Assembly (NCBI GenBank): GCA_030018605.1
Contig: JASEHP010000025.1
Span: 1 to 14,767 of the forward strand
Origin: Thermodesulfovibrionales bacterium
GTDB lineage: Bacteria; Nitrospirota; Thermodesulfovibrionia; Thermodesulfovibrionales; UBA1546
DNA length: 14,767 nt
Reading direction: 5' to 3'
Under the pieces are notes generated by a model. It was not told the DNA's origin, ran no database searches, and was given only the letters and a program-made list of their open reading frames with translations. The number at the start of each line of letters is the position of its first letter. Position 1 is the stretch's first letter. Shown here piece after piece: positions 1 to 6,377 of this stretch. The position numbers and the translations under genes are program-made.

Positions 1-51
1 ATTTTAGATGATTTAACCAGTACCTTCCCGGTTACATTTTAGATGATTTAA
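1..51. repeat. 16-bp direct repeat at left edge
   Basis: The 16-mer ATTTTAGATGATTTAA occurs twice, at 1-16 and 36-51, with a 35-bp period. The segment between them includes a C-rich stretch (accttcccggttac). Closely spaced direct repeats of this kind are typical of the ends of some insertion sequences such as IS21-like elements, so this may be the right edge of an element lying outside the window. No transposase is visible to confirm that, so it could equally be an ordinary intergenic repeat or regulatory site. Confidence 0.5.
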
Positions 52-83
52 TGCGAAAGATGCAGAATATTTAAAATTCAGTG

Positions 84-89
84 TATAAT
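84..89 (+). promoter_or_regulatory. candidate -10 element for coaX
   Basis: A perfect TATAAT hexamer lies 25 nt upstream of the coaX start codon. Initiation about 7 nt downstream would give a short leader containing the GAGGTG Shine-Dalgarno at 101-106. I see no convincing -35 hexamer at 16-18 bp spacing, so the call rests on the -10 match and its position. Confidence 0.45.
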
Positions 90-114
90 ATAGCTCTTTT
101 GAGGTGCAGTTGAA

Positions 115-888
115 ATGAACCTGATAGCCATAGATATTGGCAACTCTTCAATAGATATAGGGTTTTTTATTGAAGGGGAGCTTTTTGTTCAAAAAATTGA
201 TACAAATCCGCTGCTTCAATCTACAGAATACTCTGCATTGTTTGAAAGGTATATCAGAGAAAAGAATATAGACAAAATGCCTGAAGGGGTTATAATATCT
301 TCTGTAGTGCCGGGGCATACAAATGCAGTTAAAAAGGCATGCAGCGCTCTGAGCAAAAAAGAGCCTGTGGTATTAACTCATAAGATGAAGACAGGGATCG
401 AATTTCAGATAAACGAGCCTGAAAAACTCGGAACAGACAGGATTGCGGCAGCAGCTGGCGCATGTGAATCATTCGGCGCTCCTGTTGCAGTAATTGATTT
501 TGGCACAGCGACTACTCTTAATTTTATAGGAAGCGGAAATAAATATAAGGGAGGCGCAATTATGCCTGGCGTGGATATTATGCGTGATTCTCTTTTCAGC
601 AATACAGCACAACTGCCTGATGTCACAGTTTCTAAGCCTGTGTCTCCATTGGGAAAGGATACGGCAGAGTGCATTCGTTCAGGCATAGTGTATGGAACGG
701 CAGGGGCGGTAGAGAAGATTATGGCAGAGACAGAAAAGCTTGAAGGGGAAAGTTTTAAAATAGTTGTAACAGGCGGCAATGCTGAATTTATTTTGCCGTT
801 TCTCAGGAAGGTGGACCATATTGAGCCTGCGCTTGTCTTAAAAGGACTAAGATTTATCTATAGCCAGTCTGACAGGAGGAATGCATAA
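115..888 (+). CDS. coaX: type III pantothenate kinase
   Basis: Phosphorylates pantothenate, the first step of coenzyme A synthesis in the cytoplasm. The 257-residue length is normal for the CoaX family. The N-terminal phosphate-binding motif DIGN is at residues 7-10. The GTDR motif at 106-109 carries the expected catalytic aspartate D108. The second ASKHA-type phosphate loop DFGTATT is at 128-134, followed by the family-typical KGGAIMPG segment near 145-152, and a third glycine motif TGGN is at 219-222. The ATG follows GAGGTG (101-106) by 8 nt and gives a start exactly at the first conserved strand, so I am confident in it. The stop overlaps the next ATG by 1 nt, suggesting translational coupling. 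CoaX is often found beside birA, which is not seen here because the left neighbour is repeat-like DNA. CoaX enzymes are known to resist CoA feedback inhibition. Confidence 0.96.
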   Translation: MNLIAIDIGNSSIDIGFFIEGELFVQKIDTNPLLQSTEYSALFERYIREKNIDKMPEGVIISSVVPGHTNAVKKACSALSKKEPVVLTHKMKTGIEFQINEPEKLGTDRIAAAAGACESFGAPVAVIDFGTATTLNFIGSGNKYKGGAIMPGVDIMRDSLFSNTAQLPDVTVSKPVSPLGKDTAECIRSGIVYGTAGAVEKIMAETEKLEGESFKIVVTGGNAEFILPFLRKVDHIEPALVLKGLRFIYSQSDRRNA

Positions 889-1889
889 TGCATGAACTGA
901 GAAAAGACCCCTTGATGAACAGATGGATTGCTGTTATGTCGGATTCGATGCCGCCCGGGGAATATCATCTGCAGGAAGAGGAGGCAAAAGAATCCGAATG
1001 CATTCTGTGTTCAGGAAGAGAAAAAGAAACCCCTCCGGAAATAACTGCAATAAGGGGAAACGGCTCAAATCCCAATGAACCGGGGTGGCTGGCAAGGGTA
1101 ATCCCGAGTTTTAAACCGATACTGCATGTGGAAGGCGACCTCGGCAGGCGGGGTGTCGGCATGTACGACAGAATGAACAGCATAGGCGCAAATGAGATTA
1201 TCATAGAGACGCCTGAGCATAATAAATCAACCGAATTTGAACGGATGATAAGGGTAGTTTCACTTTATAAAGAAAGGATTGCCGACCTTGAGAAAGATTT
1301 AAGGCTGAGATATATATTGATATATAAAAATTCAGGCAGGGAAGCAGGCGCTGTTTATTCTCATCCCCATTCACAGCTTATCGCAACGCCGATTATCCCA
1401 AGACGCATCAAAGAAGAGCTTGACGGCGCAAAGCAGTATTATTCTTATAAAGAACGGTGCATCTTCTGCGATATAATAAGGGAAGAATTGCGGTATGGCC
1501 AGAGAGTAATCTTCGAGACGAAAAAATTTATTGCCTTTTGCCCTTACGCCCAGAGATCTTCATTTGAATTCCGTATAATTCCTAAAAGGCATTCCTGCGC
1601 GTTTCAGGAGATAAACTCTGAGGAGATAGAAGACCTTGCTTTGATGCTGTCAGCTATGCTCAAAAAACTCGGCGCTATACTGAAAAATCCACCGTATAAT
1701 TATGTTATACACACAGCGCCGAACATGATACCGAGGCGTGACCACTGGCATACGCTCGGAGAAGATTTCCACTGGCATATAGAGGTAATGCCGAGACTTA
1801 CGAGAGTGAGCGGTTTTGAATGGGGTTCGGGTTTCTATGTGATAACAACATCCCCCGAGGATGCAGCTAAATATTTAAGGGAGGCGTGA
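888..1889 (+). CDS. GalT/HIT-superfamily sugar-1-phosphate nucleotidyltransferase
   Basis: Resembles galactose-1-phosphate uridylyltransferase, which transfers a nucleotidyl group between a UDP-sugar and a sugar-1-phosphate through a covalent histidine intermediate. Visible motifs are CxxC at C38/C41; GANEIIIETPEHN at 100-112, with H111 a likely third zinc ligand; the active-site HPHSQ at 159-163, with H161 the expected nucleophile; and FHWHIEVMPRL at 294-304. A second CxxC (C191/C194, in CIFCDI) opens the C-terminal HIT-like half. At 333 aa it fits the family. AGGAGG at 874-879 precedes the ATG, which overlaps the coaX stop (TAATG). No other Leloir genes (galK, galE) are nearby, so the true substrate is uncertain; ADP-glucose phosphorylase-like or other nucleotidyl transfers are possible. 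The coupling to coaX and uspA points to a housekeeping operon rather than galactose catabolism. Confidence 0.85.
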   Translation: MHELRKDPLMNRWIAVMSDSMPPGEYHLQEEEAKESECILCSGREKETPPEITAIRGNGSNPNEPGWLARVIPSFKPILHVEGDLGRRGVGMYDRMNSIGANEIIIETPEHNKSTEFERMIRVVSLYKERIADLEKDLRLRYILIYKNSGREAGAVYSHPHSQLIATPIIPRRIKEELDGAKQYYSYKERCIFCDIIREELRYGQRVIFETKKFIAFCPYAQRSSFEFRIIPKRHSCAFQEINSEEIEDLALMLSAMLKKLGAILKNPPYNYVIHTAPNMIPRRDHWHTLGEDFHWHIEVMPRLTRVSGFEWGSGFYVITTSPEDAAKYLREA

Positions 1890-1890
1890 T

Positions 1891-2349
1891 ATGAATGTCA
1901 AGAAGATTCTTTTCCCTACGGACTTTTCAGCGGGCTCTGACAATGCCCTGCCTTATGCTGCTGATATGACAAAGCATTATGGCGCAAAACTTTACCTGCT
2001 TCATGTTATTCAGGACATAGTTGAGGCAACAGGGTGGTATGTGCCTCACGTGTCGTTGGACGAGTTGTACAGGGATATTGAGAAAAATGCGGCAAAAGAG
2101 ATGGACAGGTATGGTGTTGAAGAACTCAGAGGGATAAAGGACATTGGACGGATTGTTGTAAAGGGGAGACCGTATGAGGAGATTTTAAAATTCGCCAGAG
2201 AGAATAAGGCGGACATTATAATTATAGGCACGCATGGGAGGAAAGGCATTGACAGGGTTATTTTCGGAAGCACCGCAGAAAAGGTGGTAAGAGACGCACC
2301 GTGCCCTGTGCTCAGCGTAAGATTGCCTGATCACGAGGTCAAGAAATGA
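1891..2349 (+). CDS. universal stress protein, UspA family
   Basis: A 152-residue single-domain Usp protein of the ATP-binding type. The N-terminus KKILFPTDFS places the nucleotide-contacting aspartate at D11. The C-terminal ATP motif G-2x-G-9x-G-S is complete: G113, G116, G126, S127. Length is standard for a single Usp domain. AGGGAGG at 1878-1884 lies 6 nt from the ATG, and the gene starts 1 nt after the upstream stop, so it is part of the coaX operon. Its last codons overlap the next gene by 4 nt (ATGA). Usp proteins generally dimerise in the cytoplasm and act in stress resilience or energy sensing; the specific partner cannot be read from the sequence. Confidence 0.93.
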   Translation: MNVKKILFPTDFSAGSDNALPYAADMTKHYGAKLYLLHVIQDIVEATGWYVPHVSLDELYRDIEKNAAKEMDRYGVEELRGIKDIGRIVVKGRPYEEILKFARENKADIIIIGTHGRKGIDRVIFGSTAEKVVRDAPCPVLSVRLPDHEVKK

Positions 2350-2852
2350 GAGTCTATTTATCCGAGAATGCATTTGTAGACCTCTTATTAAGCTCTGCCG
2401 AGGTATATAAGCGCGAGAGCCTTGGTATTCTTCTTGGTTATAAACCTGAGGGCAGATTTATAATTGAACATGCATTCAGTTTTCAGACGGCAAGAAGAAA
2501 ACATAAAGGGGTTATCTTCCAGCACAAGAATCATAAGAAGATAGAGCCTATATTAGAGAAATTTGACAGGCTTCAGATAATAGGCGATTTTCATTCTCAT
2601 ACCCAGTTCGGGGAGTCAAAGGGCCTGCCTATACCGAGCGATGAAGATATTAAGGAGATGAAGGAGGGACAGATATACCTGATAATTGCCATAAACAACA
2701 ATGAAAAGACCCTTAACTGGGGTGAGAACAGTGATGGCACAATATCAGGCTCTGTAGGAGAATTCTTTTTTAAGATAGCCGCATACTTTCACGGCGGCTC
2801 TTCGGTGATAAAAAGGGCAAGGATTCACTTCCCCTTCCCGCCGGGATTCTGA
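2346..2852 (+). CDS. JAMM/MPN+ domain metalloprotease-like protein
   Basis: A 168-residue protein matching the Mov34/MPN/PAD-1 (JAMM) fold. The presumed zinc-site residues are present: E24 in RESLGILLG, H83 and H85 in DFHSHT, and S98 and D101 in PSDED. JAMM proteins are zinc isopeptidases or peptidases that act on ubiquitin-like or sulfur-carrier proteins, or on other C-terminal tails. The spacer between the second histidine and the serine is 12 residues (including GESKGLP), against the usual 7, so a small insertion lies beside the active site. GAGG at 2335-2338 precedes an ATG that overlaps the uspA stop by 4 nt. No E1-like, ThiS/MoaD-like or Ubl gene occurs in the window, so the substrate is unknown. 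It ends the operon; a repeat follows. Confidence 0.82.
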   Translation: MRVYLSENAFVDLLLSSAEVYKRESLGILLGYKPEGRFIIEHAFSFQTARRKHKGVIFQHKNHKKIEPILEKFDRLQIIGDFHSHTQFGESKGLPIPSDEDIKEMKEGQIYLIIAINNNEKTLNWGENSDGTISGSVGEFFFKIAAYFHGGSSVIKRARIHFPFPPGF

Positions 2853-2894
2853 GGATAATGTATCTCAAATTGTGTATGAGACTATTGCCGCACC

Positions 2895-3039
2895 CTTTTC
2901 GCTTTTTGCAGGGAATTTTTGACAAATCTAAGGCTTGTTACAGGCAATTTCAAAACTCGCTTGCGCTCAAACAGTTGAAATTGCTTATCTTCCACTTCGC
3001 CAAGATTTGTTGCCAAAAATTCTCTGATGTCGCTCAAAA
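2895..3039. repeat. dispersed nested-hairpin repeat, copy 1
   Basis: Occupies nearly all of the gap between the JAMM gene and the GGR-family gene and is closely similar to 7847-8003. It folds on itself: the outer arms run from GGGAATTTTTGACAAATCT (2911-2929) to the complementary stretch from AGATTTGTTGCC through AAATTCTCTG (3003-3026). An inner perfect 10-bp stem pairs GCAATTTCAA (2944-2953) with TTGAAATTGC (2975-2984). The tip carries CGCTTGCG (2958-2965). It could be a non-autonomous mobile repeat (MITE-like) or a structured RNA element. The 81-codon ORF across it is not taken as a gene. Confidence 0.8.
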
Positions 3040-3075
3040 TGGCACGACAACAGTCTCTAACCGTACTGTTTCACC

Positions 3076-4170
3076 ATGCTTAGGGCTAAAGTTCTTGTCA
3101 TAGGCGGGGGGCCTGCCGGCTCAACAGCAGCACGCTTTCTTGCAAAGCAAGGAATAGACACAATCCTCATTGAAAGGGATTTTTCTTTTGTCAAGCCCTG
3201 CGGCGGCGGGGTCCCGAATGCTGCCTTTGCGGAATTAGGCATACCTTCGAATGCAATCAAAAAAGATGTCAAAGATATAAAACTGGTATCTCCTCTGAAT
3301 AATACTGTTGATATCAGGCTTGAGGGTGGTTTTATTGCCATAGTTAAAAGGGGCGAGTTTGATTCGCTATTGAGACAGAGCGCAAAAGTTAAGGGAGCGC
3401 AGCTACTTGAGGCCGAGTTCAGGCATTTTGAGGAGACGGGGAAACAGATAACTGTACTGGTAAATATTAACGGCAAAGAAGAGCGAATAAGAACCGACTA
3501 CCTTATAGCCGCTGACGGCGTGAACTCAAGGGTAAGGCTTGCGCTCGGGTTAAAACTGCCTTCTGCCATATATACGCTCACCACGAAGATAAAAAAAGAC
3601 GATGGCGATACGTGTGAGTTCTGGTTTGGCGAATCACATGCCCGCAAGTCATATTCATGGATATTTCCTGAGGCAGAAGGTATATCAGCAGGCACCGGCA
3701 GTTCTGATACCGGAGGGTTGAAAGGCATGCTCAAGGCATTCGCCGGAAGAAGGGGGTTGAATGCTGACAGCTCAGTGACAAGGATGTACAAGGTGCCATT
3801 ATGGAGCGGAGAGTTATATAATAAAGATAATATACTCTTTATAGGCGATGCGGCAGGGCAGGTAATGCCGCTGACATATGAGGGTATATACTATGCAATG
3901 AAGGCTGGGGAGTTTGCAGCGATGGCAATAATAGCGGAAAAACCCTCTGATTATAAGAAGCTGTGGCGTAAGAGGTTTAACAGCAGGTTCATGCTCATGA
4001 AAAAGCTCGGCGATTATTTTCTGAGGGATGACAATTCTGCCGAGAAGTTTGTTTCTCTCTACAGAAGACAGGAGATTCAGGCAGCTACAATGAAGCTCTG
4101 GCTTGAAAAGTCTTCTGCTGGAGGGAAGCTAATCTCTTTTGCAAACTTTTTCAGAAAAGTTTTAAATTGA
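3076..4170 (+). CDS. geranylgeranyl reductase family FAD-dependent oxidoreductase
   Basis: A 364-residue flavoprotein of the GGR subgroup of the p-hydroxybenzoate hydroxylase superfamily. The N-terminal FAD dinucleotide fold is VIGGGPAGSTAARFLAKQG (8-26), ending in a ribose-binding acidic residue within LIERD (31-35). The family-typical PCGGG is at 41-45, AADG at 145-148, and the second FAD motif IGDAAGQVMPLTYEGI at 256-271. Relatives reduce isoprenoid double bonds in lipids, quinone side chains or chlorophyll, so a role in saturating an isoprenoid or quinone is likely but not fixed. The start gives MLRAKVLVIGGG, normal for the family, but I see no Shine-Dalgarno because the dispersed repeat ends about 36 nt upstream. 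A weak -10-like TACTGT (3064-3069) lies exactly 6 nt before the ATG. The stop overlaps the next gene. Confidence 0.88.
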   Translation: MLRAKVLVIGGGPAGSTAARFLAKQGIDTILIERDFSFVKPCGGGVPNAAFAELGIPSNAIKKDVKDIKLVSPLNNTVDIRLEGGFIAIVKRGEFDSLLRQSAKVKGAQLLEAEFRHFEETGKQITVLVNINGKEERIRTDYLIAADGVNSRVRLALGLKLPSAIYTLTTKIKKDDGDTCEFWFGESHARKSYSWIFPEAEGISAGTGSSDTGGLKGMLKAFAGRRGLNADSSVTRMYKVPLWSGELYNKDNILFIGDAAGQVMPLTYEGIYYAMKAGEFAAMAIIAEKPSDYKKLWRKRFNSRFMLMKKLGDYFLRDDNSAEKFVSLYRRQEIQAATMKLWLEKSSAGGKLISFANFFRKVLN

Positions 4171-5018
4171 TACAGAAAAGATTCATATCGTATTCTCTGA
4201 TAATTCACCTGCTTGCAATGTCGCTCCTCTTTATATCTCCTGTTGCTAAAGAGCAAAAGGCCGAGCCGTTCTTTGCGAGGCTTGTTACTGCAGAGGATGT
4301 TGGGCTGGAAAGCGGGGACACAACGCATAAAAGTCCGAAAGTCATACTGCCGCCTGTGTCGGCAAAGACCGCATCCTTGCCGCGATCCTCAACAAAGCCT
4401 TCTATTCCTTCTGCTCCACCTGCCGGTTCAAAAAGCCCGCAGAGCGCTGATAGCCGGGAAGCCCCTTCACATGTAACGGCTCCGTCAGGCTTAATGAGCA
4501 CTGGGACAGAAGATTTGAAAAGTTCGCAGTCAGGCATACCGCCAGGCATAGGAGGAGGATCGTTTCCGATTAAGAGAGAAACCATAGGCAGCATCACGCC
4601 GAAAGGGAAGGTTTTTTCTCCGGGACAAAGCGCTAAAGAGGCAGCACTGGAAATCGCAAAGAAAACAGAAGTGCAACAGGAAAGGAGCAGTATCACATTT
4701 GATGTTAAGGGATTCAAATATGACGGCTATATGATGCGGCTAAAAGATAAGATTGAAGGCATATGGCAGTATCCTTATGATGCGGCAACGAGGGGGATTT
4801 ACGGAGACCTCTATCTGACATTCACTATTAAAAAGAACGGGAGTCTAAGCAAGGTGGAGCTTGTCAGGACATCAGGGTACAGAAGCCTTGATGAAGCAGC
4901 TATGAAGGCGCTTAAAGATGCAGCTCCTTACTGGCCTCTGCCTGAGGACTGGAAAGAAGAGAAACTCACCGTCAGAGGACATTTCATATACAGCATCTAC
5001 GGAATACATGTGAGATAA
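4167..5018 (+). CDS. TonB-family energy transducer-like protein
   Basis: A 283-residue periplasm-facing protein with TonB architecture. One N-terminal membrane segment spans about residues 6-26. A Pro/Ser/Thr-rich linker covers about 55-130. The C-terminal TonB-like domain spans about 186-281, including YMMRLKDKIEGIWQYP, a strand-forming LYLTFTIKKNGSL, and the SGYRSLDEAAMKALKDAAP helix. TonB proteins pass proton-motive energy to outer-membrane receptors together with ExbB/ExbD, neither of which is in the window. The start is TTG, overlapping the upstream TGA stop as TTGA, with no clear Shine-Dalgarno, so translation is probably coupled. The next ATG (about 4218) would delete most of the membrane segment, so the TTG is preferred. 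It may instead be a periplasmic TonB-C-domain protein with another job. Confidence 0.83.
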   Translation: MIQKRFISYSLIIHLLAMSLLFISPVAKEQKAEPFFARLVTAEDVGLESGDTTHKSPKVILPPVSAKTASLPRSSTKPSIPSAPPAGSKSPQSADSREAPSHVTAPSGLMSTGTEDLKSSQSGIPPGIGGGSFPIKRETIGSITPKGKVFSPGQSAKEAALEIAKKTEVQQERSSITFDVKGFKYDGYMMRLKDKIEGIWQYPYDAATRGIYGDLYLTFTIKKNGSLSKVELVRTSGYRSLDEAAMKALKDAAPYWPLPEDWKEEKLTVRGHFIYSIYGIHVR

Positions 5019-5034
5019 GACTCGGGATTCCTTC

Positions 5035-5043
5035 TGGTATAAT
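5035..5043 (+). promoter_or_regulatory. extended -10 promoter of rsmA, predicted leaderless
   Basis: TGGTATAAT is a perfect extended -10 (TGnTATAAT). The hexamer ends at 5043, exactly 6 nt before the GTG at 5050, so initiation at the usual distance would begin at the start codon. No Shine-Dalgarno precedes rsmA. No clear -35 is seen, which an extended -10 can tolerate. Confidence 0.65.
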
Positions 5044-5049
5044 TAAATC

Positions 5050-5811
5050 GTGAGACCCAAAAAACATCTCGGTCAGAATTTTCTTTATGACCCCTCCATA
5101 CTCAGAAGAATTGTGGAGGCGGCGGGAATATCATCCGAAGATACTATTGTTGAGATAGGTCCCGGCCACGGCAGTCTTACAGCGCTGCTTGCAGAGCAGG
5201 CAAAAAAGGTTATAGCAATAGAACTGGACAGGGAACTATGCGAGAAACTCAAAACCAAGTTTGCCGGATTTAAAAATGTTGCGCTTGACTGCGGAAATGC
5301 GCTCAGATATCCCTATGAATGCCTTCCAGAATTCAAGGTAGTTTCAAATATTCCCTATTACATTACTACTCCGATAATATTCAGGCTCTTTGAAAGCAGA
5401 GGGAATCTCATATCCATGACGCTTACCGTTCAGAAAGAGGTGGCTGCGAGGATTGCTGCAAAGCCTGACACTAAAGACTACGGCGTTCTCTCTATCATGA
5501 TTCAGTATTATGCTGTGCCTGAATTAAAGTTTATAATTCCTAAAGGTGCGTTCAGGCCTGTGCCGAAGGTTGATTCTGCCGTCGTTCATCTAAAAATAAG
5601 AAAATCGCCTCCGGTTGAGGTTGAAAATGAAAAGTTTTTCTTCAGGGTGGTCAAGACCGCTTTTACACAGAGGAGAAAGACTCTTGCGAATTCGCTTAAA
5701 GTTTTATCTGAGAATATTAAAGATAAAATTGTCATGGCAGGCATTGATCCGCAGAGAAGGCCCGGCACTTTAAGCATTAAGGAATTTGCAAGGCTCTCGG
5801 ATGTGCTATGA
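5050..5811 (+). CDS. rsmA: 16S rRNA dimethyladenosine transferase
   Basis: Uses S-adenosylmethionine to dimethylate two adjacent adenosines in the 3'-terminal helix of 16S rRNA (A1518/A1519 in E. coli numbering), a late step in 30S assembly. The 253-residue length is close to KsgA/RsmA proteins. The start region MRPKKHLGQNFL is the classic N-terminus. SAM motif I EIGPGHGSLT is at 35-44, the acidic ribose-binding E58-LD lies on the following strand, D80 is in the next motif, and catalytic motif IV is NIPYY at 100-104. The C-terminal segment FTQRRKTLANSL near residue 210 is also typical. The start is GTG; nothing upstream offers a ribosome binding site, while an extended -10 sits 6 nt upstream, so the mRNA may be leaderless. 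The stop overlaps the archease ATG (ATGA). Confidence 0.96.
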   Translation: MRPKKHLGQNFLYDPSILRRIVEAAGISSEDTIVEIGPGHGSLTALLAEQAKKVIAIELDRELCEKLKTKFAGFKNVALDCGNALRYPYECLPEFKVVSNIPYYITTPIIFRLFESRGNLISMTLTVQKEVAARIAAKPDTKDYGVLSIMIQYYAVPELKFIIPKGAFRPVPKVDSAVVHLKIRKSPPVEVENEKFFFRVVKTAFTQRRKTLANSLKVLSENIKDKIVMAGIDPQRRPGTLSIKEFARLSDVL

Positions 5812-6272
5812 ATCAATTTGAGATAATAGACATATCAGGCGATGTAGGGATTAAGGCTTTCGGGAAAAGCCTTGAGGAGCTATTTGCAAACGCGGCTATC
5901 GGCATGTACAGCCTGATAACAGCCCTTGAGGGCATTGAACCGGAAAAGAGTATCAACGTTTCAATTGAGAGCAATTCCCTTGAAGGGCTTCTTGTTTCGT
6001 GGTTGAATGAACTTGTATTTCAATTTGACACATATGGATTTATAGGTAAGAAAATTGTAATTACGGGAATCACCCCCTCCCTAACCCTCCCCCCTCGAGG
6101 GGGAGTGATGGGTGGGGGGGGCATCTGCACACTTAAGGCAACTATTTCAGGTGAGGAATTTGATACTGAAAGGCACGAGAGAAAATTATTGATAAAGGCT
6201 GCGACATATCATAGACTAAAAGTAGAGAAGGTAAAAGATATATGGCAGGCTGATATTATTTTTGATATATGA
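5808..6272 (+). CDS. archease, RtcB activator, with an in-frame repeat insertion
   Basis: Archease stimulates guanylylation and multiple turnover of the RNA ligase RtcB, which is encoded next. Family features are FEIIDISGDVGIKAFG near 4-19 (many members have DHTAD where this has DISGD), LLVSWLNELVFQFDT at 61-75, ERHERKLLIKAATYH at 121-135 and the C-terminal IFDI. Most archeases are about 140 aa; this one is 154 because about 17 residues (89-105: TPSLTLPPRGGVMGGGG) are encoded by a GC-rich palindromic repeat at 6071-6121. The insertion falls in a predicted loop between strands, and frame is kept on both sides, so the protein may still be functional. It overlaps rsmA by 4 nt with only a weak Shine-Dalgarno, suggesting coupling. 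Confidence 0.9.
   Translation: MNQFEIIDISGDVGIKAFGKSLEELFANAAIGMYSLITALEGIEPEKSINVSIESNSLEGLLVSWLNELVFQFDTYGFIGKKIVITGITPSLTLPPRGGVMGGGGICTLKATISGEEFDTERHERKLLIKAATYHRLKVEKVKDIWQADIIFDI
6071..6121. repeat. GC-rich palindromic repeat translated inside archease
   Basis: A C-rich arm (CACCCCCTCCCTAACCCTCC, continuing) is followed by the self-complementary centre CCCCTCGAGGGG (6091-6102) and a G-rich arm ending in eight consecutive G (6114-6121). The near-perfect inverted repeat resembles a family often seen between genes in bacterial genomes and sometimes inside ORFs, encoding the peptide SLTLPPRGG. Here it adds 17 codons without shifting the frame. The G8 run and the C6 run (6089-6094) are potential slippage sites. 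Confidence 0.85.
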
Positions 6273-6296
6273 CAGAATGTAAATAATTGTATATGT

Positions 6297-6363
6297 GTCA
6301 TTGCGAGGAGAGGAACGACGAAGCAATCTCAAAGAGAGATTGCCACGCTACGCTCGCAATGAC
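6297..6363. repeat. 67-bp inverted-repeat element between archease and rtcB
   Basis: The terminal arms GTCATTGCGAG (6297-6307) and CTCGCAATGAC (6353-6363) are perfect 11-bp inverted repeats. An inner hairpin pairs GCAATCTC (6323-6330) with GAGATTGC (6336-6343). This looks like the widespread TCATTGCGAGGAG...GCAATGA palindromic repeat family that I recall from many unrelated genomes. It begins 24 nt after the archease stop and ends 14 nt before the rtcB start, leaving only the ribosome binding site between. Confidence 0.88.
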
Positions 6364-6377
6364 GACAAGAGGTAAAA

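Noticed and set aside
3064..3069. TACTGT as a leaderless promoter for the GGR-family gene
   Set aside because: It sits 6 nt before the ATG like the rsmA and rnj elements but matches the -10 consensus at only 3 of 6 positions and has no TG extension, so it is not called as a feature.
2858..3103. 81-codon + strand ORF after the JAMM gene
   Set aside because: It lies across the structured repeat and runs into the GGR gene in another frame; its peptide is a translation of the hairpin arms and matches no family I recognise.
6297..6363. Intrinsic terminator between archease and rtcB
   Set aside because: The palindrome has no following T-tract (GACAAGAGGTAAAAATG follows) and fits a dispersed repeat family better.
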